From: a virus
Virus record (IMG/VR): IMGVR_UViG_3300023223_000570
Coordinates: 1-42,017 of that record
Strand: one strand, 5' to 3'
Length of the DNA stretch: 42,017 nucleotides
The notes below the pieces were generated by a model. It saw only the letters and a list, made by a program, of their open reading frames with translations, did not search any database and was not told the origin of the DNA. Below, piece after piece: positions 1 to 7,681 of the stretch; within the stretch, counting starts at the first letter, position 1; each line of letters opens with the position of its first letter. Both the position numbers and the translations under genes were made by a program.

Positions 1-144
1 TTTATTCTATACCAGCCGAAGTCACAGGAGTCCTGACTGCTTTTGAGTTACTTGCAGGGAAAGGGGATAATGGTACAATAATAACTCATCTTTTCCCTTC
101 TGCTTTGGGAAACATAGATTTTTCTGCACTTACTCAAAATACTT
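1..144. repeat. 144-bp direct repeat of the window's end (circular overlap)
   Basis: These bases are identical to 41874-42017. The reading frame of the gene that runs off the right end (start 41318) continues without a break at position 3, so the repeat marks a circular or circularly permuted molecule of 41,873 bp. Whether the packaged DNA is circularly permuted (headful) or the overlap is only an assembly product cannot be told from the sequence. Confidence 0.95.
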
Positions 145-449
145 ACCAAAATATTATCTCTCCTCATGTCTCTTCATTTTTAATGGAAGCTGGAACAGAT
201 TTCGAAATTACAGGATTTTCGAAAGGTACTGGACCTTCTAATCTCTCTACGTTATTTGAATTAATTTTGATTGATGATGTACCATTTACAAGCGAAACAC
301 ACGAACAAAAAGCACACAAATTATGGTCATATCTATTAGAAAACTCTGACACAATTGAAGATGCAGTAGATATATTTAATACTATTGCACCAGAAATTAA
401 ACAAAATACACATGAGGAAAATATTGCAGCGGCAGATCTACTTTTATAA
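3..449 (+). CDS. Tail fibre/receptor-binding-type protein, C-terminal part (gene crosses the circular junction)
   Basis: This is the last 148 codons of a 334-residue protein that starts at 41318; the join is in frame through codon 186. The portion here runs from the YSIPAEVTGVL segment, a beta-sandwich pattern common in phage tail-fibre proteins, into a more acidic alpha-helical tail (HKLWSYLLENSDTIEDA). A TTG at 105 could be mistaken for a start, but the frame is open through the junction. The TAA stop overlaps the next gene's ATG (TAATG), so the two are probably translationally coupled. Exact function unknown. Confidence 0.85.
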   Translation, partial: YSIPAEVTGVLTAFELLAGKGDNGTIITHLFPSALGNIDFSALTQNTYQNIISPHVSSFLMEAGTDFEITGFSKGTGPSNLSTLFELILIDDVPFTSETHEQKAHKLWSYLLENSDTIEDAVDIFNTIAPEIKQNTHEENIAAADLLL

Positions 450-727
450 TGACAAAAACAACAATAAAATGCGATAGTGAAACTATTTCTTTACTAAATA
501 AAGTAATCGAAAAAAAGATAAAAAATTCTATGACAGATGGAACATTCGATATTATGCAATTAGTAAAAAGCAAAAAAGGTATTTCTTATAATAAAGCAAT
601 AAGGTGGATATGTAATATTTTAATTATTTTTGAAGATGAGTATGAAAAGGCTACTCCAAAAGAAAAGGTTATATTGAATAAACTCTATAAACACATTAAA
701 CGTGATAAGATGAACTCTATAGCGTAA
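449..727 (+). CDS. Small basic hypothetical protein (92 aa)
   Basis: I do not recognise this protein. It is lysine-rich and predicted mostly helical, with a hydrophobic stretch WICNILIIFEDEY in the middle that is too short and too charged at its end for a clear membrane segment. Its ATG overlaps the stop of the preceding tail protein, so it is in the late tail operon; a chaperone or assembly role is possible but unsupported. A TATA-like ATTAAATATA follows at 741-750 and begins a new unit. Confidence 0.75.
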   Translation: MTKTTIKCDSETISLLNKVIEKKIKNSMTDGTFDIMQLVKSKKGISYNKAIRWICNILIIFEDEYEKATPKEKVILNKLYKHIKRDKMNSIA

Positions 728-740
728 ACTCGTAGAACAT

Positions 741-750
741 ATTAAATATA
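741..750 (+). promoter_or_regulatory. Archaeal-type TATA box for the 788 gene
   Basis: ATTAAATATA lies about 43 bp before the ATG at 788, leaving a leader of roughly 17 nt. It does not carry the TATAACAAAG element of the other late promoters. This spacing favours ATG 788 over TTG 761 or ATG 764 as start. Confidence 0.4.
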
Positions 751-787
751 TTTCTTTCAATTGATGATTAACGGGAATATATTTATA

Positions 788-1096
788 ATGACAGGAAAAA
801 CAGAAAGAACTAGGAATTTTAATGATACAGCAGAAGTGTCTGAAGCAATAGTCTTAAATTCAGTAACTCGTACAACTGTGGTATCAGCTAATTCTGATAG
901 AATGTCTTTACAAATACAAAACCTTGGAAATAAAAAAGTAAGAATATTCCAACAGGAAGCCACTACTTTAACAGGTGAAGGAGAAAGGTTGGTAAAAAAT
1001 GCTATATGGTATTTATTGGCAGACAATCCATATTTGGGGGAGGTGAGTGCGATAGCAGAGTCAGGAAATTCTGAAGTCGTATTCCAAGAATACTGA
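788..1096 (+). CDS. Small beta-sandwich virion protein
   Basis: 102 residues from ATG 788 (upstream in-frame TTG 761 and ATG 764 would lie at or before the expected transcription start). The pattern MSLQIQNLGNKKVRIF, then a turn, then AIAESGNSEVVFQE is typical of a small beta-sandwich protein common among phage virion genes, in which an IQN-type strand, a GE.L loop and a final SG.. strand recur. In those phages such proteins are head or tail accessory proteins; the exact role here is inferred only from position, beside fibre genes. The stop TGA overlaps the next ATG (TGATG). Confidence 0.7.
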   Translation: MTGKTERTRNFNDTAEVSEAIVLNSVTRTTVVSANSDRMSLQIQNLGNKKVRIFQQEATTLTGEGERLVKNAIWYLLADNPYLGEVSAIAESGNSEVVFQEY

Positions 1097-1197
1097 TGCC
1101 AATTATTAATCCACCATTCGACGAAGACGATATTTTAACAAATCAGAACGGGGAAGTAATTGTAAACAGCGAGGGCAATGTTTTACTTAAATCTTAA
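1096..1197 (+). CDS. 33-residue acidic peptide gene
   Basis: MPIINPPFDEDDILTNQNGE and 13 more residues. The ATG overlaps the preceding TGA and the TAA directly abuts the ATG of the large fibre gene at 1198, so it fills the gap between two genes perfectly. The repeated GEVIVN/GNVLLK turns suggest a beta-hairpin. Probably a small tail-fibre partner; function unknown. Confidence 0.6.
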   Translation: MPIINPPFDEDDILTNQNGEVIVNSEGNVLLKS

Positions 1198-4100
1198 ATG
1201 GCATTCCACGATGAAGAAGTAGGTGAAAGCATACATCCAATAAATGCTAATCCTAATAGTACAGGAACAGGATATACAGATATAGCTGAACGAGACGCAG
1301 ACACTAACTTTAATACAGATGCATTAAATGTTAACAAAGTAGTAAGAGTAGAAAGTCCGCTTAGTTATTATGTGCTTACTTCTATATCTCCAACTTGGAG
1401 TGAATTTACTAGTACTGGAAGCGATACTTGGGCAGAAATACTTACTGGCGGTAATGTCTCTGGAGGAACAGATGTTTTAGTAAGTTCTGGAGATGAATTA
1501 CAAGTGGCAGATGTTGTTACAATAGGTTCTCTTACAAGTCCGCCTACAGATGTTTCACTTAATCTGTCTGATCCAACTAAAGCTTTTTTGGTTAATCAAG
1601 GTACTACAGCTCAAAGAGATGCCATAACACCAATAGAAGGAATGCAATTTCATAACCTTGATGTCAATGACTTGGAATTTTATAATGGGACAGCTTGGCA
1701 GTCTATGGGTGGTGGTGATGTAGTAGGACCAGCCAGTTCTGTAGATAATTCAATACCTACGTTTAATGGTACTAGCGGTAAAAATATACAAGATCCTAAT
1801 ATAATATTTACGGATGGTACTAATGTTGGTATAAATATAGCATCACCTGATGCCAGTGCCATACTTGAACTTCAATCTGCGTCTAAAGGTTTTTTAGGTC
1901 CAAGAGGAACGGAGGCTGAAAGGGATAATATAGCTTCACCAGCTACAGGTCTTCAATTTTATAATCTTGATGATTTACAGTTAGAAGTCTTTGATGGATC
2001 TACTTGGAAAAAACCTGAACCAGAGGAAACTCTACAGGTTGTACTTGGCTTTGGTAATACGACAGGAGGGAATAGTATTGATGTATCATCTGGAGATACT
2101 GTAATTTTTGGGGATGGTTCAACTCAAGATACTGGTAGCACACCTGATGGTATTGGTTTTCACCCTAGTACATTAAGTAATGTGCAATCATCTAGTCTTA
2201 ACTCTGAAGACGCTCAACCTCTAGCAATCTTTGTCCGTGCTGATGGCTTAAAACTCTATATGACTGGTAATGTGACTGATGATATTTTTGAATATGATAT
2301 GACTGTTCCTTGGGATGTCTCAACTCTTTCATTTTTTCAAACTTTTATAATAAACCAGACTGCACCTCGTGGACTCTACTTCAAACCTGACGGGACTAAG
2401 TTCTATGTTCAGAGTTTTGCGGGAGTTGTAATTGAACGCACAATGAGCACTCCATGGGATATTACTACAGCTAGTCAAACTGGTTCTTTCACGGCTACGG
2501 GCAGTGTTCAAGGTATGTGGTTTAAACCAGATGGTTTAGCATTCTATAATGCTAGAGCTGGCACAATAGTTCAGAGATATGATTTAACAACTGCTTGGGA
2601 TTTAAGTACAGCGTCTGACCCATCTATTTCTGCAACTGTAGCAAATGGTAATGCAGTTTCTTTCCGTCCTGATGGCAGAAGTATGTATTCTATGGGTGGC
2701 ACAAACATCTCTGAATATGAATTATCTACACCTTGGGACATCACAACCCTTAATCTTATTGATACTATAACTGTTAGTATAGATGTAAGTGAGACTATAT
2801 TTAAACCAGATGGCACAAAGGCTTTCATACTTGATGCAACAACTGATTTAGTTCACGAATTTAATCTAGGTATTAAAACTGACAATATTATTACTTCCAA
2901 CATCGTTACTGATGGCATGTTGTCTACGGATATAGTGCAAATACAAGCTGATACTAATGCCATTATCGGAGTTGAATTACTAGATGATGTTGGTACAGCT
3001 CAAGCTTCCTTTGTATATAGCGACCTGCTCAATGTAACAGACTTAATTGCAGTTGGAAACTTAGCAGTGGAATCTGGTGGAGACTTATTAGTAGAATCTA
3101 TTGCTGGAGATTTAACACTAAAATCACTCTCAAATGATATTCTTTTAGAGGTAGGTGGTGGTGTAGGAATTGGCTCTACACCTATTGCCTCGGCTTTGGT
3201 CAACATTGCATCAGTTACTAAGGGTTTTATGCAACCACGTCTTACTACGACACAGCGTGACGCAATTAGCTCACCTGCTACGGGGTTATCAATTTATAAT
3301 TCGACAACCAATGAACCAGAATATTTTAACGGTACAAGTTGGTCTGGCTCTATAGTAGCGACTCTTGCTGAAACTTTAGTCCACGGTAGCAACACTGGAG
3401 GTAATAATATTGATATAGATAATAATGATTCAATAGATTTCGGAGCAGGTGATTTCACAATAACTCACGACGGATTCGACACAACTTTCCTTCAAAATGT
3501 CGGAGATCTTACGTGGGTGCTTGGAGGGGCTAATGGTTTTGAAATTGACCTTGGGTCAACAGATCAAAACTCAACATTTACAATTGACGATTCTGCAGGT
3601 ACAAATCTATTCAAAGTATTAGGTGATGGGCGTGTAGGAGTTGGGAGTGGAGCACTAGAGTTCTCATCAGAATTTTCTATTAATTCAACAACTCGTGGCT
3701 TCTTACCGCCTAGAATGACCCAAGCTCAACGTGATGCAATTGCTGGAACTGATGGGTTAATTATTCACAATCTTGATAGAGACAGACCTGAGTTTCATGG
3801 TGACACTGACTGGCAACAGTACAGTGTAGTTGCTTCTGCTGCTGTTGAGATTTTCACATCCGCCGACCTCGATGATCTAGCGACCGCAGGAGTCATTACA
3901 TTATCATCTTCGACCACATATATTATTAATGGAAACATTGTTACAGATGTAAGGTTTGCTGTGACTGGTGGAGCAACCGTTAAATTTGCAAGTGGTGACT
4001 TCACATCTACTTTGATTTACACAGGGACAGGGGATTTTGTATCAGGAAATGGTGGTATTAGGACAGATTCAGTTGACCTTATATCAACCTCAACAGGGAC

Positions 4101-5430
4101 CTTACTTAATTTATCAGATAGCAGTGGAAGTAGGGCTAACTTTCAAGCAACCTTTTTTGCTGGTTGGGATGACCTAGGAAGTGTAGATAATATTAGTGTG
4201 CTCGTTCTAATATCTTGTGGGTTCGCAGATATAGTTAAAGGATTCACAGTTATTGATACCTCTGTTGAGACTAACATCGTCGGGCTTGTTGCAGGCGTTA
4301 TTCAAAATGGCGAACAGTTATTTAATATCAGTGGTACTAGAAGTGGTATAGGTGTAAATATCGTGGCAGTCTCACAAGTATTAGTCCCTAGTGCTAGCTT
4401 AGTGAGAATTGATCCTGGTATTTCAGAAGATGTTTCAATAGGAATTAGGGGCGTTACTATAACCTCAGGCGACCTATTTGACACTACAGGAGGTATTGGT
4501 GGAGTATTTGACTCTGTAGCTGATGCGGCAATCGCAAGTACTACCATAAATAGCGTCACAGATTCAGGAGGTGTAGCCAGATTTAACTTCACAGTAGGAC
4601 CAACATTATTTGTAAATCAAGAAGTAGATATTGTAAATTTCGTTACTCAAACAAACTATAACCAAACAGGAATAATCACAGCTACAGGAGCAGGCTTCTT
4701 TGAAATTGCTTCCATCCCATTTACTGCTGATGATGCAACGGGAGACTTCAGTGGCGATAGTGTCACACTCACTGAAACTTTGACTGCCCTCGTGGATGGT
4801 GATACACTTGTTATTAATACATCAGACTCAACCGACTATGATGGTGGTGCAACGGTCTATAATCAATTAACTAATTCGTTCCAAATCAACCGAACATTCA
4901 CAGTAACTAAATCTGGAGAGTATTCGACAGCAGGGATTAATCAAACTGACTCACGAGTTCTTGCCAATAATAATCCTGGATTTTCTGATAGCCAAACTGT
5001 AGGCTTTGGTACAACTAATGGAGAATCAACCGCCACCACGGTTATCGACGGTACTTATGCAGAAATTCAATTAGGTACAATGGTCTCTGATACCTCAAGC
5101 GAAAGAATTAAATTAATTGATGCCTCCGCAGGAATATGGGAAATAACCTCTAATGAACCTGTAACAGGAAATGTAGATGCTAGAATATGGCACACTAAAA
5201 CAGGATCAGATCAAAATTATAGGATGGCTCTTTCTATTAATGGTGCAGTACCAGTTTTCGCAACGGCTCAATATGCTCCTATGGGAATAACTACGCTAAA
5301 ACAACATACAACAGGATTATTTCCTATAAGTGGACTTGTAAAGGGAGATACAATTCAATTAATGAGTGCTGGTGATGGAACGACTAATAGCCCTACTTTC
5401 ACAGATATAGTTATAGATATAGTGGGATAG
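1198..5430 (+). CDS. Large modular tail fibre (1410 aa) with beta-propeller-like segment
   Basis: Longest gene of the genome and a likely receptor-binding fibre. Four copies of a module known from many phage fibres are visible: residues about 127-167, 230-270 (GFLGPRGTEAERDNI), 675-715 (GFMQPRLTTTQRDAI) and 833-870 (GFLPPRMTQAQRDAI), each ending in a YNGTAW-like strand. Between the second and third copies, about residues 330-558, at least five repeats of the form FKPDGTKFYV...PWDITT suggest a YVTN/NHL-like beta-propeller. Residues about 880-1130 are Gly/Ser/Thr-rich short strands resembling a beta-helix, and about 1255-1410 look like a compact jelly-roll tip. Begins right at the stop of the 33-aa gene. 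Confidence 0.85.
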   Translation: MAFHDEEVGESIHPINANPNSTGTGYTDIAERDADTNFNTDALNVNKVVRVESPLSYYVLTSISPTWSEFTSTGSDTWAEILTGGNVSGGTDVLVSSGDELQVADVVTIGSLTSPPTDVSLNLSDPTKAFLVNQGTTAQRDAITPIEGMQFHNLDVNDLEFYNGTAWQSMGGGDVVGPASSVDNSIPTFNGTSGKNIQDPNIIFTDGTNVGINIASPDASAILELQSASKGFLGPRGTEAERDNIASPATGLQFYNLDDLQLEVFDGSTWKKPEPEETLQVVLGFGNTTGGNSIDVSSGDTVIFGDGSTQDTGSTPDGIGFHPSTLSNVQSSSLNSEDAQPLAIFVRADGLKLYMTGNVTDDIFEYDMTVPWDVSTLSFFQTFIINQTAPRGLYFKPDGTKFYVQSFAGVVIERTMSTPWDITTASQTGSFTATGSVQGMWFKPDGLAFYNARAGTIVQRYDLTTAWDLSTASDPSISATVANGNAVSFRPDGRSMYSMGGTNISEYELSTPWDITTLNLIDTITVSIDVSETIFKPDGTKAFILDATTDLVHEFNLGIKTDNIITSNIVTDGMLSTDIVQIQADTNAIIGVELLDDVGTAQASFVYSDLLNVTDLIAVGNLAVESGGDLLVESIAGDLTLKSLSNDILLEVGGGVGIGSTPIASALVNIASVTKGFMQPRLTTTQRDAISSPATGLSIYNSTTNEPEYFNGTSWSGSIVATLAETLVHGSNTGGNNIDIDNNDSIDFGAGDFTITHDGFDTTFLQNVGDLTWVLGGANGFEIDLGSTDQNSTFTIDDSAGTNLFKVLGDGRVGVGSGALEFSSEFSINSTTRGFLPPRMTQAQRDAIAGTDGLIIHNLDRDRPEFHGDTDWQQYSVVASAAVEIFTSADLDDLATAGVITLSSSTTYIINGNIVTDVRFAVTGGATVKFASGDFTSTLIYTGTGDFVSGNGGIRTDSVDLISTSTGTLLNLSDSSGSRANFQATFFAGWDDLGSVDNISVLVLISCGFADIVKGFTVIDTSVETNIVGLVAGVIQNGEQLFNISGTRSGIGVNIVAVSQVLVPSASLVRIDPGISEDVSIGIRGVTITSGDLFDTTGGIGGVFDSVADAAIASTTINSVTDSGGVARFNFTVGPTLFVNQEVDIVNFVTQTNYNQTGIITATGAGFFEIASIPFTADDATGDFSGDSVTLTETLTALVDGDTLVINTSDSTDYDGGATVYNQLTNSFQINRTFTVTKSGEYSTAGINQTDSRVLANNNPGFSDSQTVGFGTTNGESTATTVIDGTYAEIQLGTMVSDTSSERIKLIDASAGIWEITSNEPVTGNVDARIWHTKTGSDQNYRMALSINGAVPVFATAQYAPMGITTLKQHTTGLFPISGLVKGDTIQLMSAGDGTTNSPTFTDIVIDIVG

Positions 5431-5437
5431 TAATCAT

Positions 5438-5455
5438 GATAACAAGATTTAAAAA
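5438..5455 (+). promoter_or_regulatory. Late-type promoter (variant) for the 5477 gene
   Basis: GATAACAAGATTTAAAAA matches the late consensus TATAACAAAGATTTAAA with one A missing. The ATTTAAAA box centres about 26 bp before ATG 5477, so the transcript should be leaderless or nearly so. Confidence 0.6.
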
Positions 5456-5476
5456 GAATGATTTCCTCTATTTTAT

Positions 5477-5809
5477 ATGAAGATTGATTTCGACTCTAAG
5501 TTAATTGATTTAAAAGGTAAAGTACTAAAGGATACTGTCGAAGGTAAACAGGTTGAACTCACACTTAAAGATCCATGTTTGAATGCACTTCTTGCAAATA
5601 CTACAAAACCACAAAATGCTCCTATTGAAACTGGGAGAGATAAATTTAAGAAATATAATCTAGCAAAGAAGATTAATTCTGGTGGGGCTGTTGAATTAAT
5701 TTCCGAAGATATTACATTAATTAAAGAACAACTAGGTCTTATTTATCCACCTTTACTAGTTGGAATATGCTACGATTTGCTTGAGAATCCTGTTGCTGAT
5801 AATAAATAG
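5477..5809 (+). CDS. Conserved phage protein of unknown function (110 aa)
   Basis: The layout resembles a small protein family seen in many tailed phages: an N-terminal beta-hairpin (LIDLKGKVLKD), a short helix (LNALLANTT), then a KYNLAKKI helix and GGAVELISEDITLIKEQLG, followed by PLLVGICYDLLE. In those phages the gene lies near head or tail genes and its role is unknown. Here it has its own late promoter and ends the late region before the non-coding block. I am fairly sure it is a real gene; the family assignment is from remembered pattern only. Confidence 0.75.
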   Translation: MKIDFDSKLIDLKGKVLKDTVEGKQVELTLKDPCLNALLANTTKPQNAPIETGRDKFKKYNLAKKINSGGAVELISEDITLIKEQLGLIYPPLLVGICYDLLENPVADNK

Positions 5810-5932
5810 AAATAATTTTATTACTTTATAATAGATACATTTAAAAACACTGATAATCTATTAATTTATACGGGTTCGTGCTAAAATACGATGCCGTGGG
5901 TATATTTATTAAACCCAAAACCTTAACAACTC

Positions 5933-5972
5933 GGGGGTGAGATTTTTAATCGTTTCTTCGCAGAACACCCCC
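5933..5972 (+). terminator. GC-rich hairpin after the late operon
   Basis: GGGGGTG at 5933-5939 pairs with CACCCCC at 5966-5972 across a 26-nt loop. In so AT-rich a genome this stands out. It lies downstream of the last late gene and could end or protect late transcripts; there is no strong T-run directly after it. Confidence 0.45.
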
Positions 5973-6015
5973 ATTTCCACTCCAGACAATTCATTCTAAG
6001 TAAGTACACTATATG

Positions 6016-6055
6016 TACAATACATACAATCATACATATTATACATACAATACAT
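6016..6055. repeat. ATACA-type AT-rich direct repeats
   Basis: ATACATACAAT occurs at 6020-6030 and again at 6041-6051 (21-bp offset), and TACAATACAT at 6016-6025 and 6046-6055 (30-bp offset), with a CATACAT between. Such short iterated units are typical of initiator-binding iterons or operators; no initiator gene is recognised here. Confidence 0.6.
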
Positions 6056-6112
6056 TTATTTATAGGCTAGTTTCCATACGTTCCATAGGAAGTCTATTCG
6101 TTTCCTTTGCAA

Positions 6113-6125
6113 TAAGGTTACCTTA
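6113..6125. promoter_or_regulatory. Palindromic operator candidate
   Basis: TAAGGT-T-ACCTTA is a perfect inverted repeat ending 12 bp before the TATA box at 6138. Its place directly upstream of BRE/TATA suits a dimeric regulator, perhaps the ribbon-helix-helix protein encoded just downstream (autoregulation is inferred). Confidence 0.5.
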
Positions 6126-6137
6126 GTTCTAGATACT

Positions 6138-6145
6138 TTTATAAA
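6138..6145 (+). promoter_or_regulatory. Early promoter TATA box
   Basis: TTTATAAA, with expected start of transcription near 6165-6168. This favours ATG 6178 as start of the following gene, since TTG 6163 would lie at or just before the transcript's 5' end. Confidence 0.5.
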
Positions 6146-6177
6146 CTTAATATAATTAACTATTGAGCGAAGATACG

Positions 6178-6615
6178 ATGAAACAAAAACCAAACTCAAC
6201 ACATAAGACATTTAACTTAGATTTAGATTCAATCAATCATATTAAAGAAGGTTCTAAACTTAATAATATGAATCAATCTGAGTTCATAGAATTCTTAGCA
6301 AATTCATGGGAAAGTTCAATAGATCCTTCACAAAAAATAAAACATATTAAATCAGAGAAACAAATTTTAAAAGATAGACTATCAGAATTAGAGAAACAAG
6401 AATCTCAAATCATGGAGATTTTACAGAAGAAAGACGAGTGGAATAAAAAGCGACAGAAGATAAAACCAAATATAATGAGGAATTTAATGAGAATAATTTC
6501 GGAAGGAAGGTATCAAGATGCAGAAGTCATAGCAAAAAATCAATCTATATTATTGGGGATACCAGCTATAGAATTACTAAATGAGGCTTCAAATAAATTA
6601 GGCGGTGGACAATGA
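6178..6615 (+). CDS. Ribbon-helix-helix-like regulator with coiled coil (145 aa)
   Basis: The N-terminus fits a ribbon-helix-helix DNA-binding domain: a beta-strand (HKTFNLDLD), helix SINHIKEGSKLNN, then helix MNQSEFIEFLANSW. Residues about 60-105 are a charged heptad-like helix (KQILKDRLSELEKQESQIME), probably a coiled coil. This is the first gene after the non-coding block, with a palindrome and TATA box directly upstream, so an autoregulated early repressor or partition-like protein is likely. ATG 6178 is preferred; a TTG at 6163 would add five residues. Its TGA overlaps the next ATG. Confidence 0.65.
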   Translation: MKQKPNSTHKTFNLDLDSINHIKEGSKLNNMNQSEFIEFLANSWESSIDPSQKIKHIKSEKQILKDRLSELEKQESQIMEILQKKDEWNKKRQKIKPNIMRNLMRIISEGRYQDAEVIAKNQSILLGIPAIELLNEASNKLGGGQ

Positions 6616-6761
6616 TAAGATTAAAATCGAAGAATACTGAGATAATAGAAGGAGAAGTAATTAAAGATAAAACTATAAGGAAAACTAAGCCTATTAAATA
6701 TGAAAATAGAGACAAGGAAGATATAATAAAAGTTAGAAAAATATTGAAAATGTTCAAATAG
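6612..6761 (+). CDS. Small basic protein (49 aa)
   Basis: ATG overlaps the previous stop (ATGA), giving MIRLKSKNTEIIEGEVIKDK and 29 more residues, strongly lysine-rich. No family recognised. The tight overlap with the ribbon-helix-helix gene suggests co-translation and perhaps a partner role. Its stop codon ends at the first base of the next promoter. Confidence 0.55.
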   Translation: MIRLKSKNTEIIEGEVIKDKTIRKTKPIKYENRDKEDIIKVRKILKMFK

Positions 6762-6776
6762 AAAGATTTATATAGT
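6761..6776 (+). promoter_or_regulatory. Early-class BRE/TATA promoter 1
   Basis: GAAAGATTTATATAGT: purine-rich BRE (GAAAGA) directly before TTTATATA, about 27 bp before ATG 6797, a textbook archaeal leaderless arrangement. The same 16-mer with one change lies at 11954-11969 in front of the second AbrB-type gene. Confidence 0.7.
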
Positions 6777-6796
6777 ATAATATCCTATAAAATACA

Positions 6797-6919
6797 ATGA
6801 AAACACAGATAAAAAAAATAGGAACAAGTAAAGGAATAATCCTTTCCAAAGAGTTCCTAAAATATCATGATTTAAAAGAAGGAGACTGGGTAGACATCTC
6901 AGATATAGTAAAAAAATGA
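6797..6919 (+). CDS. AbrB/MazE-type DNA-binding protein (40 aa)
   Basis: MKTQIKKIGTSKGIILSKEF then LKYHDLKEGDWVDISDIVKK is the swapped-hairpin AbrB/SpoVT fold: the KIG.SKGI(I)LSKEFL strand-turn and L.EGD.V.I.. end. These dimers bind DNA and act as transcription regulators or antitoxins; the usual domain is 45-50 residues, so this is a minimal copy. It has its own leaderless promoter and overlaps the next gene by ATGA. No toxin is recognised beside it, so a regulator is more likely than an antitoxin. Confidence 0.75.
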   Translation: MKTQIKKIGTSKGIILSKEFLKYHDLKEGDWVDISDIVKK

Positions 6920-7050
6920 ATGCGCAAAATTTAATAGATACTTGTGATAAGTATAACTTCAATCTTATACAATCCCGAAAAGAGATGAATATTTCTTGGT
7001 TGCTAAATGATATAATTAAACAATATAAGGAACAAAATGAAACCAATTAA
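6916..7050 (+). CDS. Small helical protein (44 aa)
   Basis: Starts inside the AbrB-type stop (ATGA). Sequence includes FNLIQSRKEMNISWLLNDII, which could be the helix pair of a minimal ribbon-helix-helix or antitoxin-like protein, but the evidence is weak. Overlaps the next gene by 14 nt. Confidence 0.5.
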   Translation: MNAQNLIDTCDKYNFNLIQSRKEMNISWLLNDIIKQYKEQNETN

Positions 7051-7204
7051 TTGTACTTACCCAAAGATAAATGGCGGAGTAAACGCAATAATAGAACTAG
7101 GGGGTAAGATATTAGAACACAGAAAATTCCCAGAACTAAACGATGCAATAAACTGGACTAATTCATATGTAGAAGGATTCAGAAAAGGAGAAGAATGGAA
7201 ATAA
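7037..7204 (+). CDS. Small hypothetical protein (55 aa)
   Basis: MKPINCTYPKINGGVNAIIE, then a helix ending YVEGFRKGEEWK. No family recognised. Overlaps both neighbours (14 nt upstream, 10 nt downstream), as is usual in this cassette, which supports it as coding. Confidence 0.5.
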   Translation: MKPINCTYPKINGGVNAIIELGGKILEHRKFPELNDAINWTNSYVEGFRKGEEWK

Positions 7205-7395
7205 CAAGTAGAACTAAACCAGACAAAATACTACAATACTTTAGTGAATGCAATGATAGAAGCAAAGTAAATCTTAAAACTTCATTTGGATTTGTCTACT
7301 TAGTAGGTGGAATATTAAATAAATTAGAACAAGACAATCACTACATAGCAATAAATGGGAGGTGGGTTAATGTCCGAAATAATGACAATAACTAA
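7195..7395 (+). CDS. Small hypothetical protein (66 aa)
   Basis: Begins MEITSRTKPDKILQYFSE; the ATG lies within the end of the previous gene after AGAAAAGGAGAAGA, a fair Shine-Dalgarno region. Contains GFVYLVGGILNKLEQDNHYI, perhaps a helix and hairpin. Unknown function. Its 3' end overlaps the next gene, whose GGGAGGTG site sits inside this one. Confidence 0.5.
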   Translation: MEITSRTKPDKILQYFSECNDRSKVNLKTSFGFVYLVGGILNKLEQDNHYIAINGRWVNVRNNDNN

Positions 7396-7660
7396 TAGGG
7401 TAAGAAAAATCATGAGTAATGACCCTAAAACAAGAAATTCAGATTTATTTTTAATACTTCAGACACTTAAACAAATGGGTCTTAAAATAGAAATAGACTT
7501 CGAACAATTAAAAGAAATACCAAGTTTTGAAACTATTACAAGATGTAGAAGACATATTCAAAACACAGAAAAAATACTTTTACCTACTATAATGGAAATA
7601 GCAATTAAACGGAGAATCAAAGAATCTGAATTCAGAGCTTATTATTCAGACTTTAATTAA
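7370..7660 (+). CDS. Conserved small viral protein (96 aa)
   Basis: The start is fixed by GGGAGGTG at 7357-7364, close before ATG 7370; an in-frame ATG at 7355 would lie in front of this site. The pattern NRVRKIMSNDPKTRNSD, then SFETITRCRRHIQN and a C-terminal charged helix recalls small proteins in phage early regions where a helix-turn-helix-like TITRCRRKIQ motif precedes LPT; their function is not established. The motif suggests nucleic-acid binding. Followed after a short gap by a strong GGAGGT for the next gene. Confidence 0.6.
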   Translation: MSEIMTITNRVRKIMSNDPKTRNSDLFLILQTLKQMGLKIEIDFEQLKEIPSFETITRCRRHIQNTEKILLPTIMEIAIKRRIKESEFRAYYSDFN

Positions 7661-7681
7661 ATAATATGGAGGTAAATAAAA

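Larger units (their letters stand above)
5810..6162. other. Largest non-coding block: candidate replication origin/control region
   Basis: About 350 bp without a supportable gene, between the end of the late genes and the first early gene. It holds, in order, small inverted repeats (ACGG/CCGT at about 5878-5897 and TGGGT/ACCCA just after), a 7-bp GC-rich hairpin at 5933-5972, AT-rich ATACA repeats at 6016-6055, a TTCCATA pair at about 6072-6087, a perfect palindrome at 6113-6125 and a TATA box at 6138-6145. This is the arrangement expected of an origin plus early promoter, but that role is inferred. Confidence 0.5.

Noticed and set aside
2329-2511. Reading frames on the minus strand (here and at 757-1026, 4302-4592, 24622-24924 and others)
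   Set aside because: All lie inside well-supported plus-strand genes, show no ribosome sites or recognisable proteins, and follow from the codon pattern of the plus strand.
3170-3355. Alternative plus-strand frame inside the large fibre
   Set aside because: Overlaps a GFLPPR-type repeat in the true frame; leucine-rich text is an out-of-frame artefact.
5870-5975. Possible tRNA or known riboswitch in the non-coding block
   Set aside because: Hairpins are present, but I could not form a cloverleaf, a T-loop sequence or a known conserved core.
6016-6055. CRISPR array
   Set aside because: Units are only about 10-11 bp, not separated by unique spacers of constant length, and no cas genes are present.
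6797-7050. AbrB-type gene plus its neighbour as a toxin-antitoxin pair
   Set aside because: The 44-residue neighbour has no toxin motif, and the AbrB-type protein lacks the extended C-terminal tail usual for antitoxins.
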